DNA of 56,767 nt. It comes from an uncultured bacterium. GTDB lineage: Bacteria > Verrucomicrobiota > Kiritimatiellia > CAIVKH01. Below the pieces are notes generated by a model, which did not search any database, had not been told where the DNA came from, and saw only the letters and a program-made list of their open reading frames with translations. The translations under genes were made by a program, and so were the position numbers. Below, in pieces: positions 25,511 through 33,813 of the stretch. Each line of letters starts with the position of its first letter. Position 1 is the stretch's first letter. The DNA lies in contig CAIVKH010000156.1 in the NCBI GenBank assembly GCA_903906425.1, positions 1 to 56,767 on the forward strand. Reading direction: 5' to 3'.

Positions 25511-27640
25511 ATGACGGCCATCAACCATCTCGCGCGAACATCAAACACGGAAGGAACCTTCCTCCTGCTGCACGGTCTCGTGGCCCGGAAGGCAACCGCG
25601 CCTCAGCCTCAATTCGTGCGGCGCGAAAAATGCAATGCCCGTCTGCCCCACATGCCCGCGCTCGACGGCCTCCGCGCCGTCGCCGTCCTCGCCGTGCTGC
25701 TCTATCACGCCGACGTGAAATGCCTTCGCGGCGGCTTCCTCGGCGTCGAAATCTTCTTTGTCATCAGCGGCTATCTCATCACCTCGCTGCTCTGCGCCGA
25801 GTGGTCGGCCAGCCGGCGGATTGACCTGAAGACATTCTGGCTGCGCCGCGCGCGCCGTCTTCTGCCCGCGCTCTTCGTGCTGCTCGCCGCCGTCACGATC
25901 TTCGCGGTCATCTTCCTGCCCGACGAAGTCGCGTCCATTCGCGGCGACGTTTTCAGCGCGGCCATCTACGTGAACAACTGGTTCCAGATCTTCAGCCACA
26001 AGTCCTATTTCGAAAGCGCCGGCCGCCCGTCGCCGCTGCGCCACCTCTGGTCGCTCGCCGTCGAGGAACAATTCTATCTGCTCTGGCCCCTCGCGTTCGT
26101 CGCACTTTTCCAATCATTGGAAAAATCCGCCCGCGCAATTTCCAATCATTGGAACTCTGCGATGAATCGCGCGCTGCTTCCGCGGCCCGGGGCGATTCCG
26201 CTCATCGTGCTTCTCGGAGCGGTCGCGTCCTCGGTTGCGATGGCCATTCTGTTCCAGCCCGACGCCGATCCGTCGCGATGCTACTTCGGCACCGACACGC
26301 GCGCTGCAGGAATGTCGTTCGGCGCGGCGCTCGCGTTTGTGTGGAAGCCCGCGAAATCGCCGGATCGTTCGCGCGGCGGATCGCCCGATCTGCTCGGCGT
26401 CATCGCGCTCGCTTCGCTGATGGCCTGCTTCCTGTCGTTCGGCGAATTCGATCCTCTTCTTTATCGCGGCGGTTTCGCGCTCGTCGCGCTGGCGACCGCG
26501 GGGTTGATCGCCGCAGCCGTTCAGCCGCGGGCGAAAATCACGCAGCGCATTTTCACCCTTCGCCCGCTCCAATGGATCGGCATTCGCTCCTACGGAATTT
26601 ATCTCTGGCACTTCCCAATCTTCATGCTCACGCGCCCGCATCTGGACATTCCATTTTCAGGCGCGCCGCTGCTGGCTCTACGCCTCGCCGCAACGATGAT
26701 TGTCGCGGCGCTGTCTTTCCGTTTCGTCGAAACGCCCGTTCGTTCCGGCTTCATCGGACGCGCCTGGGTCGCGTGGCGTGAATCGCGTGGCCGCGAGAAG
26801 TTCGGCTGGTCCTTCTGCTGGATTTCCTCTGCCGCGCTGGCGGGCTGCGCCACTTTTGCGCTCTGCGCAGCATTGCTGACAGCGCGACCGCCGGCTCCTC
26901 CGGCTTATCTTCAAAGTGCGTCGGCAAAATCAGCCGGCTTAGCGGGCACGGAAATATCCGAAAGTTCCGCCGCACTCGTTGCGGCCTTGCAAGCGCAGTC
27001 GCTGCTTGCCGACGATGCGCGTGCGACTGTCGAAGTGCGGCCGCAGGGTTCGCTCGCCGCCGCGGACACGCCGAAAATTGGTCTTCCAGCATCGATCAAT
27101 GTCGTGACTGCCATCGGCGATTCCGTTTTGGAAGGAGTTGGCGATGAATTACAGCACGCGCTCGGCGGCACCGTGCTTGTTGATGCGAGGCAAGGACGAC
27201 AGCCGTCGGCGACGCCGGCCGTCGCACACGATTTGAGAACAGCCGGAAAGATCTCTGCGACCGTCATTCTTCACATCGGAAACAACGGGATTTTCCGCGC
27301 GGCGACGTTCGATAAGATCATGGCCGAATTTGCGGAGGCGCGTCAGGTTGTTGTCGTGAATTGCAAGGTGCCGCGCGCGTGGGAAAGCCCGAACAATGAA
27401 ATGCTCGCCGCCGCCGTCCAGCACTACACGAACGCCGTGCTCGTTGACTGGCATGCCGCAAGCGAGAGTCGCCCGGAAATTTTCTGGAAAGACGGACACC
27501 ACTTAAAGCCGTCGGGCGCGAAGTTCTATGCAAACCTGATCGCGGACGCCGTGAAGAGGCAGTCAGGCGTTGAGCCGCCGGCACGAATTGAAACGGTCAG
27601 CATGACCAGGAATGACGCGTCAATTGCATCGGCGCGCTGA
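25511..27640 (+). CDS. OafA/YrhL-type membrane acyltransferase with C-terminal SGNH domain
   Basis: 709 residues; AAAGGAAA precedes the ATG. From residue 48 the acyltransferase-3 domain begins (MPALDGLRAVAVLAVLLYHAD), with GVEIFFVISGYLIT and about ten membrane spans to about residue 470. A periplasmic SGNH-type domain follows (about 530-690), with GDSVLEG, IGNNGIF and DGHHLKPSG as blocks I, III and V. Such proteins O-acetylate surface polysaccharides or peptidoglycan. A palindrome pair is incorporated in frame at about residues 199-215 ([16 protein letters not shown]), just after the conserved EEQFYLLWPL segment. The first 47 residues are unusual for the family. Confidence 0.85.
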   Translation: MTAINHLARTSNTEGTFLLLHGLVARKATAPQPQFVRREKCNARLPHMPALDGLRAVAVLAVLLYHADVKCLRGGFLGVEIFFVISGYLITSLLCAEWSASRRIDLKTFWLRRARRLLPALFVLLAAVTIFAVIFLPDEVASIRGDVFSAAIYVNNWFQIFSHKSYFESAGRPSPLRHLWSLAVEEQFYLLWPLAFVALFQSLEKSARAISNHWNSAMNRALLPRPGAIPLIVLLGAVASSVAMAILFQPDADPSRCYFGTDTRAAGMSFGAALAFVWKPAKSPDRSRGGSPDLLGVIALASLMACFLSFGEFDPLLYRGGFALVALATAGLIAAAVQPRAKITQRIFTLRPLQWIGIRSYGIYLWHFPIFMLTRPHLDIPFSGAPLLALRLAATMIVAALSFRFVETPVRSGFIGRAWVAWRESRGREKFGWSFCWISSAALAGCATFALCAALLTARPPAPPAYLQSASAKSAGLAGTEISESSAALVAALQAQSLLADDARATVEVRPQGSLAAADTPKIGLPASINVVTAIGDSVLEGVGDELQHALGGTVLVDARQGRQPSATPAVAHDLRTAGKISATVILHIGNNGIFRAATFDKIMAEFAEARQVVVVNCKVPRAWESPNNEMLAAAVQHYTNAVLVDWHAASESRPEIFWKDGHHLKPSGAKFYANLIADAVKRQSGVEPPARIETVSMTRNDASIASAR
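26107..26155. repeat. Palindrome pair, locus 11, inside the acyltransferase gene
   Basis: Copies at 26107-26123 and 26139-26155 with spacer AATCCGCCCGCGCAA. Read through in frame as FQSLEK...ISNHWN without disrupting the gene. Confidence 0.95.
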
Positions 27641-27644
27641 CCGG

Positions 27645-29072
27645 TCAACCGGCGGCGGGCAAGCTGAAAGAAAATGTCGCGCCCTCGCCAAGCTTGCTTT
27701 CGACGCTGATGGTTCCGCCGTGATTTTCGACGATGCTTTTCGCAATCGCGAGGCCGAGACCGCGACCGTATTCCTTCGGCTTGTCCTTCGGTTCCGTCGT
27801 GAAAAACCGGTCGAAGATTTTCCCGACGTTCGCCGGATCAATTCCGCATCCGCTGTCGCGGACAGATGTCCTCACGGTGTTGTCCGGTCCCGGTTCGACT
27901 TTGACTTCGATCGTTCCCGATGCCGGTGTGTAGCGAATCGCGTTGTCGAGAAGGTTGTCAATGACCTGCTCTATCCGGTGGGGAATAATGCGGACGAAGA
28001 CCGGCTTGTCGGAAATCTCAACGGTGATTTTCGCGCATTCCGAATCGAGGGCCGGCTCGAAGCGTTCGACGATCTCCTTCACGCATTTTCCAAATTCAAC
28101 TTTTTCCTTCGGCGCGTGGGCGACCTCGCTGTCGAGCTTCGTCAGTTCGTTGAGTTCGGCAACCATCCGTTCGAGCCGGTCCGCGCCGGCAATGATGTTG
28201 CCGAGGAATTTTCCCCGCGCCGCCGGATTTTCGAACGCGCCATCCTCGAGCAGCTCGGCGGCACCCTTGATCGCCGTAATTGGCATCCGCAGTTCGTGGG
28301 TCACGTTCGAAATGAACTCGCGGTTGTAGTGGTTTGTCTTCTGGATTTCCGCGGCCATCCTCTCAATGGATTGGGCGAGCTCCGCGACTTCGTCTCTGCC
28401 GCCGTCCTTCACCGCCAGCGGCCCGTCGCCGCGCGCGAATGCAGCCGTCGCTGCGGTCAATTTCCGCAGGCGGCTGGTGATCGAGGTCGCGAGAATCGTC
28501 GCGAGCAGGATTCCGACGGCCAGTGCCGAGGCGGTGACGAACCGTTGCGTTTCCATCATTTCCTTGATCGCGCGGACGATGTTGTTCGTGTGTCGGGAAA
28601 CGTACGCAACCGCACAAATCTTCCCGTCTTGGAGGACCGGCTTCGCGATGAAATAAAACATGAGCTGGCGGTCGTCGGTGAGGCTGAAGCGCGCACCATA
28701 GCTGCCATTCATCGCCAACTTCACTTCACGCCGCGATGAGAAATCTTCCGCGACCGCCGGCCTGTTCGTTTCCGAATCGAACATCGCGATGCCGGCGGCG
28801 GAGAGGAGCTGGATTCGCGATTCGGTCTGCCGGCCGTAGTCGCGGATCAATGAGGCGAACTGGCCCCGCCGCGCGTCGCCCGCGCTTTCGGGTCCTGTGA
28901 ACGAGAGCCGGTATTCCTCGCCGATGAAAAACGCGCTGTCCTTCATGTTCCGTTCGAGTTCGCGGCTACAAAATTTGTCGAAGACGCGGACGGCATACTG
29001 GTTCATCAGCGCCAGCGGAATGAGGATGACCGCGATGCACAGCAGGATGATTTTCCAGCGGACGCTGTTCAT
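27645..29072 (-). CDS. Membrane sensor histidine kinase (CreC/BaeS-like)
   Basis: 475 residues. TM1 at about 6-25, a periplasmic sensor of about 130 residues, TM2 at about 180-202, a HAMP domain (about 203-255), HisKA with NVTHELRMPITAIKG, and an HATPase_c with LLDNAIRYTP (N box), VRDSGCGID (G1) and GRGLGLAIAKSIV (G2). The ATG overlaps the response regulator stop by 4 nt (ATGA), so they form one operon and an obvious pair. Stimulus unknown. It ends 4 nt from the convergent acyltransferase stop, which may be functionally relevant given the Pho-like box there. Confidence 0.9.
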   Translation of the reverse strand: MNSVRWKIILLCIAVILIPLALMNQYAVRVFDKFCSRELERNMKDSAFFIGEEYRLSFTGPESAGDARRGQFASLIRDYGRQTESRIQLLSAAGIAMFDSETNRPAVAEDFSSRREVKLAMNGSYGARFSLTDDRQLMFYFIAKPVLQDGKICAVAYVSRHTNNIVRAIKEMMETQRFVTASALAVGILLATILATSITSRLRKLTAATAAFARGDGPLAVKDGGRDEVAELAQSIERMAAEIQKTNHYNREFISNVTHELRMPITAIKGAAELLEDGAFENPAARGKFLGNIIAGADRLERMVAELNELTKLDSEVAHAPKEKVEFGKCVKEIVERFEPALDSECAKITVEISDKPVFVRIIPHRIEQVIDNLLDNAIRYTPASGTIEVKVEPGPDNTVRTSVRDSGCGIDPANVGKIFDRFFTTEPKDKPKEYGRGLGLAIAKSIVENHGGTISVESKLGEGATFSFSLPAAG

Positions 29073-29884
29073 TCGTCGTGCCCGATTTTGCTGTTCAGTT
29101 TGTAGCCGAGGCCGTGGACGGTTTCGATCGGGTCGGCGCCGGGATGGGCATCGGCGAATTTTTTGCGGAGCCGTTTGATGTAGGCGTCAATGCTGCGTTC
29201 CGCGACGATGTGGTTGTCGTCATAGATCCGGTCCATCAGCGAATCGCGCGAGAAAACCTGCGCCGGATGGCGCACGAGGCATTCGACGAGTTTGAATTCC
29301 GAGCGCGTCAGCGTGACGGGGCGGCCGAAATACGTAATCGAAAAAGCGTCGCAGTCCAGCGCGAGCGGGCCGTGCGAAATCTTCTGCCGCGCTGGTTCCA
29401 CGGCCGCGCCCGCAGCGCGGCGCAAAATGGTTTTGACGCGCGCGGCCAGTTCGCGGGCACTGAACGGCTTGGTCACATAATCGTCCGCGCCGAGTTCCAG
29501 GCCCACGACGCGGTCAATTTCATCGGACCGGGTTGTGAGCATGATGATGGCCGCGTCCGGCCGCAGCCGCCGCATTTCGCGGAAGAGATCGAGGCCCGAA
29601 ATTCCGGGCAGGTTCAGGTCGAGCACGACAAGGTCGGGCGCGGCCTGCTTGAATTTCGCGAGGCCGGAATTGCCGTCGAAGGCCGCGATGGTCTCGAAGC
29701 CGTTTTCTTTGAGGATGTATTCGATCACATCCACGATCGGCTTTTCGTCATCCACGATCAGAACGCGCCGCGGTTTCAAAATGCTGGAATCACCTGTTGC
29801 CATCGGGTGTTTCTCATACGCCCGTCCGCGCCGCCCCTCAATCGTTTTGCGCGGCCGGGGTTCTTCCGGCGCGATTTCCCCCAT
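29069..29884 (-). CDS. OmpR/PhoB-family response regulator
   Basis: 271 residues from ATG 29884, chosen because AGGAA lies 6 nt upstream. A start at 29803 (MATGDSSIL) would give 244 residues of more standard length but has no clear Shine-Dalgarno. The receiver domain runs from RRVLIVDDEKP to the KPFSARELAARV end, with phospho-acceptor D89 (VVLDLNLPG) and the lysine in VTKPF. A winged-helix DNA-binding domain follows (RSEFKLVECLVRHPAQVFSRD then RSIDAYIKRLRKKF). It overlaps the kinase gene by 4 nt. The recognition helix is PhoB-like in general form but not enough to assign PhoB. Confidence 0.88.
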   Translation of the reverse strand: MGEIAPEEPRPRKTIEGRRGRAYEKHPMATGDSSILKPRRVLIVDDEKPIVDVIEYILKENGFETIAAFDGNSGLAKFKQAAPDLVVLDLNLPGISGLDLFREMRRLRPDAAIIMLTTRSDEIDRVVGLELGADDYVTKPFSARELAARVKTILRRAAGAAVEPARQKISHGPLALDCDAFSITYFGRPVTLTRSEFKLVECLVRHPAQVFSRDSLMDRIYDDNHIVAERSIDAYIKRLRKKFADAHPGADPIETVHGLGYKLNSKIGHDE

Positions 29885-29909
29885 TGCATATTCCTGCGGA
29901 AAACGGTAG

Positions 29910-29939
29910 TTGACGCGGGTTCGGAAATCGGGGGAATGA
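29910..29939 (+). promoter_or_regulatory. Weak putative promoter of the ketosynthase operon
   Basis: TTGACG (29910-29915), 18-nt spacer, GAATGA (29934-29939). A transcript from here would carry the whole palindrome pair in its 5' leader. Confidence 0.3.
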
Positions 29940-29954
29940 ACGCCGTGGTTTGAT

Positions 29955-30003
29955 TTTCCAATGATTGGAAAACTCGCCGCGATAGATTTCCAATGATTGG
30001 AGA
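29955..30003. repeat. Palindrome pair, locus 12, overlapping a ribosome binding site
   Basis: Copies at 29955-29971 and 29987-30003. The right edge of the second is TTGGAGA instead of TTGGAAA, placing GGAG 3 nt before the ATG at 30006. Confidence 0.9.
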
Positions 30004-30005
30004 CC

Positions 30006-31112
30006 ATGAAAACAGGACGTGACATTTATATTTCGGGCATCGGCACTTTCTCGCCGGGCGAACCGGTGCCGTTCGACAAGATCGAAGACGTGCTCGGTCA
30101 TCTGACCGAAGCGTCGCCGAAAATGATCCGGCGGATCGGCCGCGTGCAGGGCGTGATGAAGCAGCTGCTCGGCATCGAATATTCGCACTACGCGATTGAT
30201 CCGGTCACGCGCAAGGCGACGGAAACGAACACGACGATGGTCACGAAGGCCGCGCGCAAGGCGCTGGACATGGCCGGCCTCAAGGCCGAGGATGTGGACC
30301 TGCTGGTCTATGCGGGAATTTTCTACGACCACTATTGCCCGCCCAACAGCGTTTTCGTCCAGGAGGCGCTCGGCATTCCGGCGTGCGCGGAAATCGAAAT
30401 TCACTCGAACTGCACGGCCATCTACAAGGCCATCCAGGTCGCCTCCGACCTCGTGGCCAACGGCCGCTATCGCAATGCGCTCGTCGTTTCCTCGCAGCTT
30501 TCGTCGCCGTTCTTGCGCTCGGAATATTACAACCAGTCCGTGTTGACCGAGGAGCAGATCGTGCTCCGCTGGTTCCTCAGCGACGGCGCGGGCGCGCTCG
30601 TGCTCACGCCGGAAAAACCCAAACAGCCCTGCGTCAAAATCGTGGACACCTATCTGGATTCCATCGGCGTCGGAATCCCCGCAACGATGCGCCTGTCCAT
30701 CGGCACGGTGAATTCCAACGTGCAGGAAATTTACGCGAAGGGGCTTCACCATCTGACGCAGGATTTGAAAACCGTGGCGAGCCTCGGCCCGAAGCTCGGC
30801 GCCAAGGGCATCAAGAACATGCTGAACAAATGGGGCGTCGGACCGGACAAGGTCAAATGCCTCTTCCTCAACATCCCGACCAAACACCTGATGGATATTG
30901 GTGCCGACCTCATCCGCAAGGAACTCAACCGGCCGGATATTCCGATTTATACAAAGCTTTCCACTCGCGGCTATCCCGGCGCGCCGGCGATCATCATCGC
31001 GCTCGATGAATATCTCAAGGACATGCCGCTGAAGCCGGGCGAACAGATTTTGAGTTTCGTCACCGAATCCAGCAAATGGATGCATGCAGGATTTCTGCTG
31101 GAGCGGGCGTGA
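30006..31112 (+). CDS. 3-oxoacyl-ACP synthase III (FabH/thiolase-superfamily) protein
   Basis: 368 residues from ATG 30006; a TTG at 29997 in the same frame lies within the palindrome and is not used. The ketosynthase fold is clear, with the nucleophile C136 in EIHSNCTAIYKAI and a His at 294 in NIPTKHLMD. The position where FabH normally has NxGN with catalytic Asn reads LSTRGYPGAPAI (about 318-329), so the Asn appears replaced. This argues against plain fatty-acid initiation and for a specialised condensing or acyl-transfer enzyme. It is the first gene of a tightly packed operon with a crotonase, a dehydrogenase and an ABC ATPase. Confidence 0.8.
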   Translation: MKTGRDIYISGIGTFSPGEPVPFDKIEDVLGHLTEASPKMIRRIGRVQGVMKQLLGIEYSHYAIDPVTRKATETNTTMVTKAARKALDMAGLKAEDVDLLVYAGIFYDHYCPPNSVFVQEALGIPACAEIEIHSNCTAIYKAIQVASDLVANGRYRNALVVSSQLSSPFLRSEYYNQSVLTEEQIVLRWFLSDGAGALVLTPEKPKQPCVKIVDTYLDSIGVGIPATMRLSIGTVNSNVQEIYAKGLHHLTQDLKTVASLGPKLGAKGIKNMLNKWGVGPDKVKCLFLNIPTKHLMDIGADLIRKELNRPDIPIYTKLSTRGYPGAPAIIIALDEYLKDMPLKPGEQILSFVTESSKWMHAGFLLERA

Positions 31113-31846
31113 TGGATTTGCCGGCGACCGGACCCGTTCATACCCGCGTCACCGACGGGGTGTTGTGGATCACGCTCAACAATCCGCCGCATAATCTGCT
31201 CGGAAGTTTTTTCTTCGATGCGCTCGATGAACTCAGCCGGCAAATTTCCTCGCCCGATGTCCGGGCCGTCATCATCACGGGCACGGGACGGTCGTTTTCA
31301 AAAGGCGCGGATTTGCGCGAACTGACCGCCCGCTTCGGCACGCTCGACGAAAAATTTGTCATCGAGGCGAACAAACATTTCACCGCGATCGAAAAATTGC
31401 GCAAGCCGGTCATCGCGGCCATCAACGGCGCGTGCTTTGGCGGCGGCCTCGAACTCAGCCTCGCCTGCCATCTGCGCGTCTGTTCCGACAAGGCCCGCAT
31501 CGGGCTGCCCGAGCTGACCGCCGGCGTCGTGCCGGGACTGGGCGGAATTACGCGCCTGATGCGCGTCGTCGGCGAGGCCCGCGCGCTCGAAATGATGCTG
31601 CTCGGCGATTTGATCAACGCGGAAAAAGCGCTGGCCTACGGCCTCGTCAGCCGCGTTTTTCACGCCCAGGATTTCGAAGCGAGCGTCAACGCCTTCGTTC
31701 GCGCGATCATCGCCGCGCCGCCTGAAACCATCGAGGCGCTGTTCGATCTTGTCGCGATGCACCGCTGGGTGTACGAGCGCGGTCCGATTGATGCCGCCGC
31801 GCGCGCCTTCGCGTGGCTCGTCAAGAAAGCCGTCACGCCGTTCTGA
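31112..31846 (+). CDS. Enoyl-CoA hydratase/isomerase family protein
   Basis: 244 residues. The ATG shares one base with the ketosynthase stop (TGATG). The crotonase core has the first oxyanion-hole segment in GRSFSKGADLREL and the second in NGACFGGGLELSLACHLR, with Glu in GGLEL and GLPEL at the catalytic positions. It would hydrate or isomerise an enoyl thioester, placing it after the ketosynthase and next to the dehydrogenase in a chain-modifying or beta-oxidation-like route. Free CoA versus carrier protein substrate cannot be read. Confidence 0.88.
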   Translation: MDLPATGPVHTRVTDGVLWITLNNPPHNLLGSFFFDALDELSRQISSPDVRAVIITGTGRSFSKGADLRELTARFGTLDEKFVIEANKHFTAIEKLRKPVIAAINGACFGGGLELSLACHLRVCSDKARIGLPELTAGVVPGLGGITRLMRVVGEARALEMMLLGDLINAEKALAYGLVSRVFHAQDFEASVNAFVRAIIAAPPETIEALFDLVAMHRWVYERGPIDAAARAFAWLVKKAVTPF

Positions 31847-31856
31847 GGATTGATTC

Positions 31857-33074
31857 ATGCATCTCGCAATCATCGGCACCGGAAAAATGGGCACTGGAAT
31901 TTTTCAGTGGGCGGTGGACCGCGACATCGAGTTGACGCTGTGCAGCCGCAGCGAGGAAAATCTCCGCGATCAGGAGCGCCGGTTCCTTCGCAAGCTGGAC
32001 CGCACGCTCCGTCGCGGCGACATCACGGCTGAAAAGGCCGATGCAAAAAAAGCATTGGTACATTTTACCCGGAACATCGCCGAAATCGCCCGCGCGGACT
32101 TCGCACTCGAAACCGTCCCCGAAGACATCGAAATCAAGACCGCGACACTGCGAGCCATGGAGGATGTTCTCAGCCCGAACGAGATTTTGCTTTCCAACAC
32201 CTCTTCCATCTCGCTCGAAAAACTCGCCGGCGCTTTGAAGCACCCCGACCGTTTTTGCGGGCTTCATTTCTTCCATCCGGTCATGGTTGTTTCGCTTGTC
32301 GAAATCATCCGATGGCGGGGCCTTTCATCCGGCGTCGTGGACCGCGTGCGCGAACTGTGCCGCGTCCTGGGCCGCAAAGGACTCGTCGTGGCCGACTCGC
32401 CGGGATCGCCGCTGAACTGGATCCTCGGCTGCCTCTACGTGGAGGCGATGTACCTGCTCGAAGAAGGCGCGGCACTTCCGAGCCGTCTGGACCAGGCCGC
32501 GCGCCACTACATCTCGCCCGGCCCGTGCGAGGCGATGGACACATTGGGCATGGATTTGATTTCAAAAATCGCCGCCATGTTCACCGTCGGCCCGGACAAG
32601 CAGGGCACAATCTGGCTGGACAAGGATGCTGTGGAACTCGCCCCGGAAAACGCAGGCGGACGCGAGGGCTTTCACATCCCCTGGCTGCTGGACAAATTGC
32701 TTCGCGAAAACCGGCTCGGCCGGAAAACCTCGCGCGGGCTGTTCGTCTATGAAGGCGACAGCACGCTCGACGACGATCCCGCCTACTACCCGTGTCCCGG
32801 CTCAAGCGTGAACCCGCTGCCCGACGACGAAATCGCCGACCGGATTTTCTACTCGCTTTACATCTCCGCGCTCTTCGCCGTCACCCGCGAATTGTGCGGC
32901 ACCGAGGACATTGACTTCGGCCTGCGCGAAGTTTTGCTGATGGAAAAAGGCCCGTTGCGACTGGCCAAAGAACGCGGCGCAGAAAAAGTTCGCAGCGATC
33001 TCGAACGGCTTGAATCCAAGTGGGGAAAACGCTTTCATCCGCCCATACAGCCAGAGGAGATCCGATTCTCATGA
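31857..33074 (+). CDS. 3-hydroxyacyl-CoA dehydrogenase, NAD-binding
   Basis: 405 residues with GAGGA before the ATG. The Rossmann motif is LAIIGTGKMGTGIF. DFALETVPEDIEIK and SNTSSISLEKLAG are the usual catalytic-Ser region, and HFFHPVMVVSLVEII carries the catalytic His. The C-terminal domain has NWILGCLYVEAMYLLEEGAA. It is longer than the roughly 285-residue short form because of a second C-terminal helical domain (about 300-405). Starts 10 nt after the crotonase and overlaps the ABC gene by 4 nt. Confidence 0.9.
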   Translation: MHLAIIGTGKMGTGIFQWAVDRDIELTLCSRSEENLRDQERRFLRKLDRTLRRGDITAEKADAKKALVHFTRNIAEIARADFALETVPEDIEIKTATLRAMEDVLSPNEILLSNTSSISLEKLAGALKHPDRFCGLHFFHPVMVVSLVEIIRWRGLSSGVVDRVRELCRVLGRKGLVVADSPGSPLNWILGCLYVEAMYLLEEGAALPSRLDQAARHYISPGPCEAMDTLGMDLISKIAAMFTVGPDKQGTIWLDKDAVELAPENAGGREGFHIPWLLDKLLRENRLGRKTSRGLFVYEGDSTLDDDPAYYPCPGSSVNPLPDDEIADRIFYSLYISALFAVTRELCGTEDIDFGLREVLLMEKGPLRLAKERGAEKVRSDLERLESKWGKRFHPPIQPEEIRFS

Positions 33075-33748
33075 ACGTCGTCGAACTGGAAAATGTGACC
33101 AAGGACTATCACTTGGGCGAAACAACCGTGCAGGCCCTGCGCGGCATCAGCCTCTCGTTGGCCGCCGGCGAATTCGCGGCCGTCTGGGGTCCGTCCGGCT
33201 CCGGCAAGACCACCCTGCTCAATCTCATCGGCGCCATTGACATTCCCTCCGGCGGCAACGTGCGGCTCAACGGCCACGATCTCGCGTCCCTCGACGACGA
33301 CCGCCGGTCCGACCTGCGAAACAAGGCCATCGGATTTGTCTTCCAGAATTTCAACCTCGTCCCCGTACTCAGCGCCATCGAAAACGTGATGCTGCCGCTG
33401 CAAATCGGCGGAATGCCCGGGGGCGAAGCGCGGGCGCGCGCCCACGCCTGCCTCACGGATGTCGAACTGGAAAAATTTGAAGAGCACCGCCCCGACCAGC
33501 TGTCCGGCGGCCAGCGCCAGCGCGTATCCATCGCCCGCGCGCTGTCCACGAAACCCGCGCTGGTCATCGCCGACGAACCGACCGCCAACCTCGACTCCGT
33601 CACCGCGCTCAAGATCGTTGATCTGATGCGCGACCTGAACCGCCGCGAAAAAACGACGTTTCTGTTTTCGACGCACGACCAGCGCCTGCTCAGCCACGTT
33701 GATCGCCGCATCGAACTGGCCGACGGCTTGCTGACCGCCGCGGCCTGA
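33071..33748 (+). CDS. ABC transporter ATP-binding protein, LolD/MacB type
   Basis: 225 residues. Walker A GPSGSGKTTLLN, Q-loop FVFQNFNLVPVLSAIENV, signature LSGGQRQRVSIARAL, Walker B ALVIADEPTANLD, H-loop FSTHD. The length and the ENV-PL-ALS style are those of the LolD/MacB/FtsE branch, which works with FtsX-fold permeases in lipoprotein or lipid export. It overlaps the preceding dehydrogenase by ATGA, so it is part of the ketosynthase operon. No permease follows, and the operon ends at a palindrome and a convergent gene. Confidence 0.9.
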   Translation: MNVVELENVTKDYHLGETTVQALRGISLSLAAGEFAAVWGPSGSGKTTLLNLIGAIDIPSGGNVRLNGHDLASLDDDRRSDLRNKAIGFVFQNFNLVPVLSAIENVMLPLQIGGMPGGEARARAHACLTDVELEKFEEHRPDQLSGGQRQRVSIARALSTKPALVIADEPTANLDSVTALKIVDLMRDLNRREKTTFLFSTHDQRLLSHVDRRIELADGLLTAAA

Positions 33749-33765
33749 CGCAGCCCGGCCGCACT

Positions 33766-33782
33766 TTTCCAATCATTGGAAA
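33766..33782. repeat. Single palindrome copy, locus 13
   Basis: One intact TTTCCAATCATTGGAAA 18 nt after the ABC ATPase stop. No partner is visible 32 nt to either side, the only solitary copy in the window. Confidence 0.85.
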
Positions 33783-33813
33783 CGCGGGCTTCGCGGGCGC
33801 GGACGGTTATTTG

